Origin: Planifilum fulgidum
GTDB taxonomy: Bacteria; Bacillota; Bacilli; Thermoactinomycetales; DSM-44946
DNA: 64,000 bases
Direction of reading: 5' to 3'
NCBI RefSeq assembly: GCF_900113175.1
Contig: NZ_FOOK01000003.1
Location: 113,370-177,369 of the forward strand
Made by a program: the position numbers and the translations under genes. The notes beneath the pieces were generated by a model, which worked only from the letters and a program-made list of their open reading frames with translations, did no database searches and was not told the DNA's origin. Each line of letters starts with the position of its first letter. Position 1 is the stretch's first letter. Positions 53,170 to 60,938 of this stretch are shown here, in pieces.

Positions 53170-53690
53170 CGGAAAGATCTCTTTCGATCGCTTGACCGCT
53201 TTTTCGGACTCTCTCGGTTTACCCGGATCCAAACATCAATCGCTTCTTTCCGTTGATCCGCCGCGATGGCAGCTTCGGGCCGATCCCCTTCATTTGAGGT
53301 CTTCGAAACTTTTGATTGCATAGTTTGTTTAGGTTATTCGCTTGCCGCCGCTTTCTCGCTTTTGTTTGGGGATTTGCCTGCGAAAGGGACGAAGACCTAC
53401 ACCCTGTTTCGAGATGGGGTTTTTCCAATGGCCTCGGGAGGTAAAAAAATATCCTTCCCCGGGGTATGGAGGTTAAACCGGTGAGCGAGTCACACCGCCG
53501 GGTATGGGAGAAACCCGATGGCAAGGAAGGGGAAGTTCTTTTTGAGTTCAGTCGGATCTTGATAACGCTTCCGGGCCGGGCGCCATTTCCGAACAATATG
53601 GTGTGCGATGTGTGGGCCGCGGGATGAATGGAATGATTGCATCCAAGTTGTGCGTTGTCTGCTTCTGATAATGCGGGGCGACGATACTTT
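53170..53690. other. Intergenic region, no gene recognised
   Basis: No gene between thpR and the CRISPR leader promoter; short frames only. Confidence 0.45.
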
Positions 53691-53695
53691 TTCAA

Positions 53696-53724
53696 TTGAC
53701 GGAATTGTTCCCGGGGGTTATATT
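53696..53724 (+). promoter_or_regulatory. Promoter-like pair upstream of the CRISPR array
   Basis: TTGACG at 53696-53701, a 17-base spacer and TATATT at 53719-53724. About 300 bases before the first repeat, it could start a long leader transcript; a nearer start is possible. Confidence 0.45.
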
Positions 53725-53831
53725 GTAAATACACGGCCCATTGGTTTGTCTCTTTTCGCGAATTGCAGGCTGCCTGGAAAAATGTATTGGCTTGTGGCTA
53801 TATTTCAGGGGTTTGCCTATGAAAGGTGCAT

Positions 53832-53879
53832 TTTGCGAACACCGGGAGCTTCGGCAAAAACCCCGGAGGTGTTCGCAAA
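53832..53879 (+). repeat. Inverted repeat in the CRISPR leader
   Basis: TTTGCGAACACC (53832-53843) and GGTGTTCGCAAA (53868-53879) form a perfect 12-bp stem. A third related copy, TGTTCGCAAAA, is at 53971. Confidence 0.65.
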
Positions 53880-54023
53880 CGCGGAAACCCGCATCAAATA
53901 AGGGGAAACGGCGTTTTGCCGCTTCCGAAGCAAACGTCGGATTTCCTAAAATATGGTTAAATGGAGGAGATGTTCGCAAAACGGCGTAGAAGTCCAAGCC
54001 CATCAAGGAATTCAGCGCCCGCC

Positions 54024-54527
54024 GTCACAATAAGAACACCTCGGTAAAGAGGATTGAAACACCTGGTCCCGGGAGCCGATCCCGGTGGCCCGATCACAGT
54101 CACAATAAGAACACCTCGGTAAAGAGGATTGAAACACTGAAACCATAATTTTATAATCCCTCACATTGGTGGTCACAATAAGAACACCTCGGTAAAGAGG
54201 ATTGAAACGGATGATGGCGATCAGTGGATCGAAAGGGGAAAAAAGGTCACAATAAGAACACCTCGTAAAGAGGATTGAAACGATCGTTTTGAACATTAAC
54301 TCCCAAAATCCTTTAACTGTCACAATAAGAACACCTCAGTAAAGAAGATCGAAACTCATGCCCGTCTTGTTCAGAATTCCTCTACGGCTCGTCGCTCAGT
54401 AAAGAGGTTTGAAACGGGCTCACCAGATACGCGAACCGTTCCCCTTTTGTCACATCAGGATTGAAACGTTCCATGAAAACTGTGGCCAACAACAAAATGG
54501 GTCGCAATAGGAACACCTCCATGAAGA
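54024..54527 (+). CRISPR. CRISPR array, about 8 repeats, last four degraded
   Basis: The repeat is 37 bases and begins GTCACAATAAGAACACCTCG; it ends ATTGAAAC, the usual crRNA 5' tag. An internal CCTC...GAGG stem is present. Intact copies: 54024-54060, 54099-54135, 54172-54208. Copy 4 (54246-54281) lacks one G, copy 5 (54319-54355) has three substitutions. Copy 6 keeps only its 3' half (54395-54415), copy 7 (54449-54467) has an internal deletion and copy 8 (54501-54527) is a remnant. Clear spacers are 38, 36, 37 and 37 bases. Decay toward the 3' end puts the leader upstream. No cas gene is in the window. Confidence 0.93.
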
Positions 54528-54567
54528 CGGTATTTTCATCCCCACATGTTCAACTCGCACAAAAAGA

Positions 54568-54618
54568 TGGCTGGGCATGATGTCCAGCCTTCATCACGCC
54601 GGGATGATCCCGGCCTTT
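54568..54618 (+). terminator. Tandem hairpins after the CRISPR array
   Basis: GGCTGG / CCAGCC and then GCCGGGAT / ATCCCGGC with CTTTCGTT. The second resembles a rho-independent terminator. Confidence 0.55.
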
Positions 54619-54683
54619 CGTTATTTCAAGGTTTGATGAGCGGATAAACATCAAAATACAGCGTAGCTGCCACGATTTATATC

Positions 54684-54771
54684 AGACGCCGATGTACGAG
54701 CCGGTGGAGGCCTTTGGGCTGAAGGGGGATGGAAAAAGTGGAAGATCGGTTTTCCATTCTTCGATTTCCCG
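54684..54771 (+). pseudogene. Decayed duplicate of the thpR 3' end and downstream flank
   Basis: The sequence can be read TPMYEPVEAFGLKGDGK, matching the thpR end TPMYESVATFDLKGD. The bases after it (ATCGGTTTTCC..., ATTTCCCG) also follow the flank of thpR at 53132-53162. It has no stop in place and no upstream thpR body. Together with the true tail at 53072-53162 it brackets the CRISPR array. Confidence 0.7.
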
Positions 54772-55200
54772 TGTAAGAGTGGTTTTCCGTATGATATCAA
54801 TTATGGGATTTTTTACCGGAAGGACAATCCTTGGTCTTCGCCGTTCTTGCCTTCGGATCGGATGAGGCGGCCTTTTGCCGGACAAGCTTTGTTTTCCGCT
54901 GTTGCAGTGCCGGCCCCCTGAATTGGGGACGCGTTCCGTCTGGCGGGCGTCGCCCGGATCTTTCTTTTGCCGGCGTGTGGAAGGAGAATCAAGGAAATAT
55001 TGGAAGAAAAGTTGTCTTGCAGTTCAAAAGAAAAGGCGTAAGAATTGTCAGGGGAGGTTCTGTTGATTTTTGTTTTATGGAAGGAAATCACTTCTTCCTC
55101 CCTGACACGCGGGACGAGGTCTACAAATCCGAGAGTGGGGGATTTGCCGGTGCTATTCCGCAAGGAGATTCAATTTTTTGGATGTAAAATTTTTTGTTTT
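54772..55200. other. Intergenic region, no gene recognised
   Basis: Short frames only. The A+T content rises toward 55180, next to the promoter of the HTH-TPR gene. Confidence 0.45.
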
Positions 55201-55237
55201 TTAAGCCCCTTCTATTTCCAAATCCGAATAAAAGTAG

Positions 55238-55262
55238 TATCATATAAATGTTCAGTATGATA
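55238..55262 (+). promoter_or_regulatory. Inverted repeat before the HTH-TPR receptor gene
   Basis: TATCATA (55238-55244) and TATGATA (55256-55262) form a 7-bp inverted repeat with an 11-base gap, just upstream of the GTG. It overlaps a TATAAA -10-like element. Autoregulation is a guess. Confidence 0.4.
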
Positions 55263-55282
55263 TGACTGGTGAGGTGGAACAA

Positions 55283-56617
55283 GTGGATCCTTTGGAAATG
55301 CGGGAAATCGGTGAAGTGATCCGCAAGGTGCGGAAAGAACGAGGCATGCGCCTGGAGGATCTGGCCGACGAACATATTTCCCCGGCCACCATCAGCAATA
55401 TTGAGCGGGGCGTTCCCCACGTCAGCAAGGACAAGGTGAACTATGTCCTCGATAAATTGGGCCTGTCGCTGGACCGGCTGCCGGAGATGATGACCAGGGA
55501 GCAGAAGAAGCTGGAGGATATCCGGCTGCAGCTCACGGCGGTGGAAAGCCTGATCGAATCGAACGAAACCAAACTGGCCGCGGAGAAGTTGGAAGCGTTG
55601 CAATTGGAAGATGATCATCCCTTCGCTCCGCATTATCACTTTTTGAGAGGGAGATATTTTTTAAGCGAACGAAAATGGAATCGGGCGGAGAAAGCTTTGT
55701 CCAACGCCATTCGCCTGTGTGAAGGGAATCCTCACGCTGAGCGGATGAATATCAAGGCAGATGCTTACAACGAACTTAGTATCAACAGCTATTACCAGAA
55801 CGATATGGCCAAAGCCGTCCATTTCACGGACGAGGGAATGGAAGCTTTTAACCCGGAAGGAGAACGGAAACATGTAAAATATGTGCTCCTTCGGAACAAA
55901 GGAATCTATCTGGAGCGGATGGGGCGGATCGTTCAAGCCCTGCGGATTGTGGACAAGGTGTGGCCCGAGCTTAAAAGCATCGATCAGACGGAAACCGTGC
56001 TCAGTTTCTACTGGCTCCGTTCCGATCTGCTGCGTCGGAGCGGCGTTCTGGACGAAGCGTTGAAATATGCCCGGGAAGGGATTGAAATTGCCCGCAGGAA
56101 CCGGGTGTGGATCAGCCTGTTTGACCTTTGGACCGTTTTGGGCACGATCTACATGGATCTCAAGGACTGGGAGAATGCCAAGGCGTGCTTTGATGTGGTG
56201 CTGTCACTGAGGGACAAGTTTCCTGAGAAAGAAATGTTTATCACCACATATACGAGGATCGGAATCATGCATATGAATTTGAAAGAATGGGATCAGGCGA
56301 AGCTTTTTCTGGAAGAGGCCATTGAAAAAGGTGAAGAACTGAACGATGTTCCCCGCTTGACGAAGGCTTTGATTTCCATGGGAGATTTTTACCGCTTGCA
56401 GGCGAAGAATCGGGAGGCCATTCCTTACTATCAGCGGGTGGAGAAACTGGCCAACAGGCATAATTTGAAGGATTTGGAATACGAAGCGTGGTTCAGGCTC
56501 AGTCAGTGCTGGAAAGACATCGACGAGGAGGAATTTCGGCGTTGCACGGAGAAGATGTTTGTAGTACAAGAGGAGCTTGATCGTGAGAGTGGAGGTGTGA
56601 GCCGTGAAGTGGGTTAA
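55283..56617 (+). CDS. HTH-TPR receptor of the RNPP type (Rap/NprR/PlcR-like)
   Basis: 444 residues from GTG 55283, behind GAGGTGG; an ATG at 55262 has no binding site. An HTH_3 domain (about 8-62, IGEVIRKVRKERGMRLEDLA and ATISNIERG) binds DNA. From about 90 to the end come six or so TPR repeats (AEKALSNAIRLCE, AVHFTDEGMEAFN, ALKYAREGIEIAR, AKACFDVVLSL, AKLFLEEAIEKGEEL, AIPYYQRVEKLANRH). The layout is that of RNPP regulators, which bind a re-imported signal peptide in the TPR groove. The overlapping 42-aa peptide gene supports this. Targets are unknown. Confidence 0.9.
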   Translation: MDPLEMREIGEVIRKVRKERGMRLEDLADEHISPATISNIERGVPHVSKDKVNYVLDKLGLSLDRLPEMMTREQKKLEDIRLQLTAVESLIESNETKLAAEKLEALQLEDDHPFAPHYHFLRGRYFLSERKWNRAEKALSNAIRLCEGNPHAERMNIKADAYNELSINSYYQNDMAKAVHFTDEGMEAFNPEGERKHVKYVLLRNKGIYLERMGRIVQALRIVDKVWPELKSIDQTETVLSFYWLRSDLLRRSGVLDEALKYAREGIEIARRNRVWISLFDLWTVLGTIYMDLKDWENAKACFDVVLSLRDKFPEKEMFITTYTRIGIMHMNLKEWDQAKLFLEEAIEKGEELNDVPRLTKALISMGDFYRLQAKNREAIPYYQRVEKLANRHNLKDLEYEAWFRLSQCWKDIDEEEFRRCTEKMFVVQEELDRESGGVSREVG

Positions 56618-56732
56618 ACTCCTGTTTGTCGCAGCTGCGATCCTGTCTGTTGCGTGGGTTGGCTTTGAAGCAAGCGCTGCTGTTTCCGTCGCTGATGTTG
56701 CTCCGCAACATAGCAATCCCGGTCATGCATGA
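56604..56732 (+). CDS. Candidate signalling propeptide (Phr/PapR-like), 42 aa
   Basis: GTG 56604 overlaps the receptor stop by 14 bases and has GGAGGTG upstream. The 42-residue product has a Lys-Trp start (KWVK), a hydrophobic core (LLFVAAAILSVAWVGF), a cleavage site at EASA and a short mature tail, AVSVADVAPQHSNPGHA. This is the design of pre-pro peptides such as Phr and NprX, exported by Sec and trimmed outside. The active oligopeptide is probably within the last 5-8 residues. Overlap with the receptor gene makes the pairing strong. Confidence 0.85.
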   Translation: MKWVKLLFVAAAILSVAWVGFEASAAVSVADVAPQHSNPGHA

Positions 56733-56761
56733 TGATGTAACTAAAAAAGGAATTTGCAATC

Positions 56762-56791
56762 GGCTGCCGGTTAAAAGGGCAGCCCTTTTTT
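56762..56791 (+). terminator. Terminator of the receptor-peptide unit
   Basis: GGCTGCC / GGCAGCC stem, then CTTTTTTGGG. Confidence 0.75.
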
Positions 56792-56995
56792 GGGCAAAAT
56801 CACCGATTCAGAAGTTTTCTATTAGGCTTCCGAACTGTTTGTCAGGGTTTCCTCGAAACGGTGCCCCCTGAAGGTCCCGTGCCGTATGCTTTGCTCAGTT
56901 CGCAGGAGAAGTCGGGAAAGTCCACTTAATGGACCGGTGTATTTCGCGGAAGAATCGGACCATCCTCCACATTAGCGGTTTTGGAGGTTCGCGCC

Positions 56996-58354
56996 ATGGG
57001 AAAGCGAAGCAGTCACGCCAGGCTCTTTTTTTATTCCCTTCTGGTGGTTCTGTACTTCATTACGATTTTTTTGCCCTCGAAGGCCGTGATGACTGCCTTC
57101 GGCCTCGTCGGCCTTCTCTGCATTCTTCTCTCTTTTCCGGGGGCCGACCGGTTGTATCAGATGGTCGGTTTCCTCTTCTTGGCGTCCGGAATCGGCATCG
57201 CTTGGGTGGAGGGGATCAGCCCGAAGAATGTGTCGGATCACTTTGTTTCGCCCGTCATGCTGCTCGCCCTGCTGTTCGTTCTTTCCTTTTTTCAGAGCCT
57301 GATGAAGGTGGGATCCTTTGACCAAGCGCTGAGCCGCCTGCTGAGCGCGCGGGCGGGACACCTGGGAAAACTGTATATTCGCGGCACTTTCGCAAGCTAC
57401 CTGTTGACGGTTTTTTTATTTTTTGCGGCCATTCCGATCGCCCACGATCTGTTGAAGCGAAACCTTGCCGGGATTTCTCCCTCCCTGCAAAAGAAGTTTT
57501 TGAGCCGCGCGATCCTGCGGGGATTTGCCCTGGGAACGGTCTGGAGTCCCCTGGAGGTGCTGATCGCCCTCGTGGCTGAAATGACCCGGGTCGATTATAC
57601 GGCGATGCTTCCGTGGCTCCTCCTGTTTTCTCTTGGGCTGCTGGCGGCCGACGGAACGATGGGTTATCGGCGCCATTCCGCTGAATGGAGCGGATGCGAC
57701 CGGCTGCCGCCGGGAGATGATCGAGGCCGCCGCCGGCTGTTTCTGCTTCCGGTGGTGCTGGCGTTCTTTTTGGCCTTCGTGTGGTTGGTGCAGAGTCTCC
57801 TTCATGTCCGATTCTTCACCGCCGTGACGCTCGCGATGGTTCCGTACGCCGCCGTTTGGGCAGCCATGCTCGGCCGCTTGAAGCGGTATGTGAGGCACAG
57901 CTTTTCCAACTGGAAGCGCCAGACGCCGCAGCTGCAAAACATGGTGCTCCTGTTTCTGTCCGTCGGGTTTTTCAACGGGATGATTCAGCAGTCGGCGGCC
58001 ATCGATGGACTTCAAACTCTGCTTCACCGGGTGGAAGAGACGCCTCTTCTCCTGTTTCTGACCATCCAGCTGTTCATGTTGGGCATGACGTTTCTGGGAA
58101 TCAGCACGCTCGTCACTCTGAGCTTTGTGGGCGTGTTCATTCAGCCGCTTCTGGAAAACATGAACCCGTTGAGCCTGGCCTTGGTGCTGGTCACCTCCAG
58201 CGTCGCTCCGGACGTGGCCGGTCCCTACAATTCGACCGTCATTCTGATGAGCGAACGGACGGGCCTCAATCCCTACCGCATTTCCCGCTGGAACCTGGGC
58301 TTTTCCCTGGCCTTCGGCGGGGCGGGAGTGGGGCTGGCTTATTGGTTGTTGTGA
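56996..58354 (+). CDS. Polytopic membrane protein, transporter-like (family not recognised)
   Basis: 452 residues with about eleven membrane helices and a central charged loop near residue 220-245. Ion-transporter-like features are the helical hairpin ending VTSSVAPDVAGPYNSTVIL and GFALGTVWSPLEVLIAL, which recall dicarboxylate or arsenite-type (IT superfamily) carriers. I cannot assign a family. The ATG 56996 follows TTGGAGG. No partner gene is adjacent. Confidence 0.72.
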   Translation: MGKRSSHARLFFYSLLVVLYFITIFLPSKAVMTAFGLVGLLCILLSFPGADRLYQMVGFLFLASGIGIAWVEGISPKNVSDHFVSPVMLLALLFVLSFFQSLMKVGSFDQALSRLLSARAGHLGKLYIRGTFASYLLTVFLFFAAIPIAHDLLKRNLAGISPSLQKKFLSRAILRGFALGTVWSPLEVLIALVAEMTRVDYTAMLPWLLLFSLGLLAADGTMGYRRHSAEWSGCDRLPPGDDRGRRRLFLLPVVLAFFLAFVWLVQSLLHVRFFTAVTLAMVPYAAVWAAMLGRLKRYVRHSFSNWKRQTPQLQNMVLLFLSVGFFNGMIQQSAAIDGLQTLLHRVEETPLLLFLTIQLFMLGMTFLGISTLVTLSFVGVFIQPLLENMNPLSLALVLVTSSVAPDVAGPYNSTVILMSERTGLNPYRISRWNLGFSLAFGGAGVGLAYWLL

Positions 58355-58659
58355 TTGGAAAGAATATGGCTTTCTTCCGAGTAGGGAACCGATTTGCGGA
58401 GTTCCTTGAAAACGGCAAACCGTTGTCTGTTGTGCCGCAATCGAAATAAGAAACGCCGCCCGGTGGAGGCGTCAACATTCCGCGCTTTCTCCAAAGTAAC
58501 CTTCCCTGTCCGAAGGGAAAGGTCACCCCGCTGTCATAGGGAGGGATCGAGCAAACTTGATCGGCCGATTGCCGGAACCTAGTCATCCGCCACGGGAAAA
58601 ATCATCGGATCCGACGAGACAATGTGGGGAATCGATCAAATCACTACCATTGATTCCAT

Positions 58660-59300
58660 AGATCGGGTGACAGGACGGTCTTTCCTTCCATCACACACGC
58701 GAAGCGGTTGAAATCCGTTTTTGCCTCTTGCGGATACGTATAGCGGAGAACGATGGAACTTTCCCTCTCTTCAACCAGCCGTCATGCATCAAAAAAACGT
58801 CGAATCACTTTGCAACGCTCGATTTGTTGAATCGGATCATATTGTTCCTTTGTGTAGATTTGTACCGTTCTCCCCTGTGCGTCATTCACGGATCGCCGGA
58901 AGGTTGGTTGACCCGATAAGTCCTCCAACGGGGGAAAACGCGTATCAAACACAAAAATCCCACTCACTTTTAAACACCGAAACAGAACGTGATCCGGTTC
59001 TTCATTTGTAAGAAAATGTTGGAACCCATGTCCTGTCATCCGCAAAGGGTACTCTCACCTTCAAGTGCAATTGGCGACAATCCCGGACTTTCCAGTGAAT
59101 GGAAAGTCATGGTGAAGCTTTCTCTTTTTCTCTCTTAAGCATGCCCTCATGTATATCGACAGCGATCAGGGAAACCCCTGTCTTTGCCATGGGAATGATG
59201 ATTCGGCCGGTTCCACAGCCCGGTTCTTACAAACCTTTTTGCAAGATCTAAAGGAAAAGGAAGTTCACTTGAAGACGGGTTTTCCAGATCATACAGAGCG
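58660..59300 (-). pseudogene. Class I SAM-dependent methyltransferase, decayed
   Basis: On the minus strand, motif I reads EPGCGTGRIIIPMAKTGVSL with AVDIHEGML (around 59130-59215). The middle reads GHGFQHFLTNEEPD and SGIFVFDTRFP (58940-59040), and the end YTKEQYDPIQQIERCKVIRRFFDA, then an in-frame TGA, then RLVEERESSIVLRYTYPQEA. Several frameshifts and stops split what was one methyltransferase gene. It is presumed non-functional. Confidence 0.78.
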
Positions 59301-59519
59301 CGTTCTGACAAATCGATATCCATTGATTCCCACGATCTTTCATGGGACGGCCCCGGCGAAATTCGAAAGCAGGGAATCCCGTTCCCAAGAAAATGACGCG
59401 GATTGTCCGTAAAAATGCATTCAAAAACGTCAAATAATCCTTATATCCAATGGAAGAGACATAAGATGGTTATTCTTGTTTATGAAACATCCATATCCTT
59501 ATACAAAGTCCATGCCATC
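59301..59519. other. Intergenic region before tetR
   Basis: Possible further eroded N-terminal sequence of the methyltransferase; nothing else seen. Confidence 0.35.
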
Positions 59520-59569
59520 TTGACATCCTTTTCCACTCTGAAGTAAAATACCGATACGTACTGGTATTT
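59520..59569 (+). promoter_or_regulatory. Promoter and palindromic operator of the TetR gene
   Basis: TTGACA at 59520-59525, an 18-base spacer and TAAAAT at 59544-59549. The inverted repeat AAATACC (59546-59552) / GGTATTT (59563-59569), centred on TACGTA, overlaps the -10. Autorepression by the adjacent TetR protein is likely. Confidence 0.65.
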
Positions 59570-59585
59570 ACGGGGGGATGATCTT

Positions 59586-60209
59586 TTGGAGTCCCTGCTT
59601 TTTGCAAAGCGAATGCCCAAGGACGCCCGTCAGAAGCTGCTTTATGTGGCCCTGCGCCTGTTTACGGAAAAGGGATTTAAGGAAACCTCCATCCTGGAGA
59701 TGGTGGAGGCGGCCCATGTTTCCAAAACGACGTTCTACAATTTTTTTCGCAGCAAAGAGGAACTGCTGGTCCAGCTGTTTGAACGGCTGGTCGACGAAGT
59801 GCTGGACGAGGTGAAAAAGGCCGCGGATCGGCAGGAGAAGGTGTCCTACAAGGCCTTTTCCGGAATCCGCCGCTATATCGAGCTTTGCACCGACCGGGTG
59901 ACGGTGGCGCGCCTGCTGCTGGTGGCTTCGGTGGGGGTCAGCCAAGAGGTGGAGAAGGTGAGGCGCAAAGCCCATCTCCGCTTTGCGGAACTGATTTACA
60001 GCATCGTGCGGGATGTGCTGTCCGGAACCGTCCCCGAGGAGGAGCTGAAGATCGGCGCCCAGGCGATGGTGGGAGCCATCAACGAAGTGGTGATCCAAAA
60101 CGTGATCACTTCGGAACAGGAGGCGGATCTCGACCGATTGGCGCGGATGTTGAACCGGATCGTTGTGGGATCCTTCTCGGCCCTGGTGATGAAACAGTCT
60201 GCCAATTGA
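59586..60209 (+). CDS. TetR/AcrR-family regulator, probably of fatty-acid genes
   Basis: 207 residues from TTG 59586, behind GGGGGGATG. HTH: SILEMVEAAHVSKTTFYNFFRSKEELL. The C-terminal domain is helical, as in FadR/YsiA-type acyl-CoA-responsive TetR proteins. It heads a group with SCP2, acyl-CoA synthetase and enoyl-CoA hydratase genes, so control of fatty-acid use by an acyl-CoA effector is inferred. Confidence 0.88.
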   Translation: MESLLFAKRMPKDARQKLLYVALRLFTEKGFKETSILEMVEAAHVSKTTFYNFFRSKEELLVQLFERLVDEVLDEVKKAADRQEKVSYKAFSGIRRYIELCTDRVTVARLLLVASVGVSQEVEKVRRKAHLRFAELIYSIVRDVLSGTVPEEELKIGAQAMVGAINEVVIQNVITSEQEADLDRLARMLNRIVVGSFSALVMKQSAN

Positions 60210-60418
60210 AAATCCCCCCGAAATCGCGCCGGTGCGATTTTTCTATCCCGAAATGTCGGAAGAAAGGGAAAATGCGCAGGTTTTCGTCCAAACACGGGAC
60301 GCCGATGGCCGCGGCGACAGATGACGGGCGATTTACGGCACAGACGGCGGTGGAAGGCGTTTGTCTCCGGTCGAAGGACCGGTTTGTCCAAATTCATCAC
60401 CCGAAAGGAGCGGGACCA

Positions 60419-60769
60419 ATGGCCAATTATACGACAGCGGAAGTTTTTCAGGAGATCGAAAAGCGGTTGAAGGAAAACCCGAAACCGATCGAGGGAATGA
60501 AGGCCATCTACCAGTTTGATCTGTCCGGGGAGGACGGAGCCGTATATCAGCTTCATCTGGCGGATGGAGCGGCCAAAGTGGAGCAAGGGGAGGCGGCGAC
60601 CGCCGATTGCACGATCCAGATGACCGCCGCCGATTTCAAGGACATGCTGCTCGGCAACCTGAATCCGACGGCGGCCTTCATGTCCGGCAAACTGAAGGTG
60701 AAGGGCAATCTGGGACTGGCGATGAAGCTGCAAAACGTGTTGGGCCAGTATGAGCCTCCGCGGGCGTGA
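60419..60769 (+). CDS. SCP2 sterol/lipid-binding domain protein
   Basis: 116 residues, a stand-alone SCP2 domain. YQFDLSGEDGAVYQLHLADGAAKVEQGEA, DCTIQMTAADFKDMLLGNLNP and FMSGKLKVKGNLGLAMKLQNVL are the conserved parts. It binds lipid or acyl-CoA in a hydrophobic tunnel and probably delivers substrate to the neighbouring beta-oxidation enzymes. ATG 60419 follows GAAAGGAGCGGG. Confidence 0.9.
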   Translation: MANYTTAEVFQEIEKRLKENPKPIEGMKAIYQFDLSGEDGAVYQLHLADGAAKVEQGEAATADCTIQMTAADFKDMLLGNLNPTAAFMSGKLKVKGNLGLAMKLQNVLGQYEPPRA

Positions 60770-60938
60770 GGACGGAGGATCCAGCATTTTTTGATTTCCT
60801 TTTTCTTCAGAAAAACAAAGGAAACGGCCAGCCTCAAAAGACGGAAACTTCGGAACCCACTGTTTTTGCGGAATAAATATAAATGAAAAATGGTTGTGGG
60901 AGAAACCGTACGAGTTTAACAGCGACGGGAGGGTTTCG

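Noticed and set aside
54012..54323. Minus-strand ORF with internal repeats
   Set aside because: It is only the CRISPR repeats and spacers read in frame.
58721..59011. Plus-strand ORFs at 58.7-59.4 kb
   Set aside because: They are antisense to the methyltransferase pseudogene and have no support of their own.
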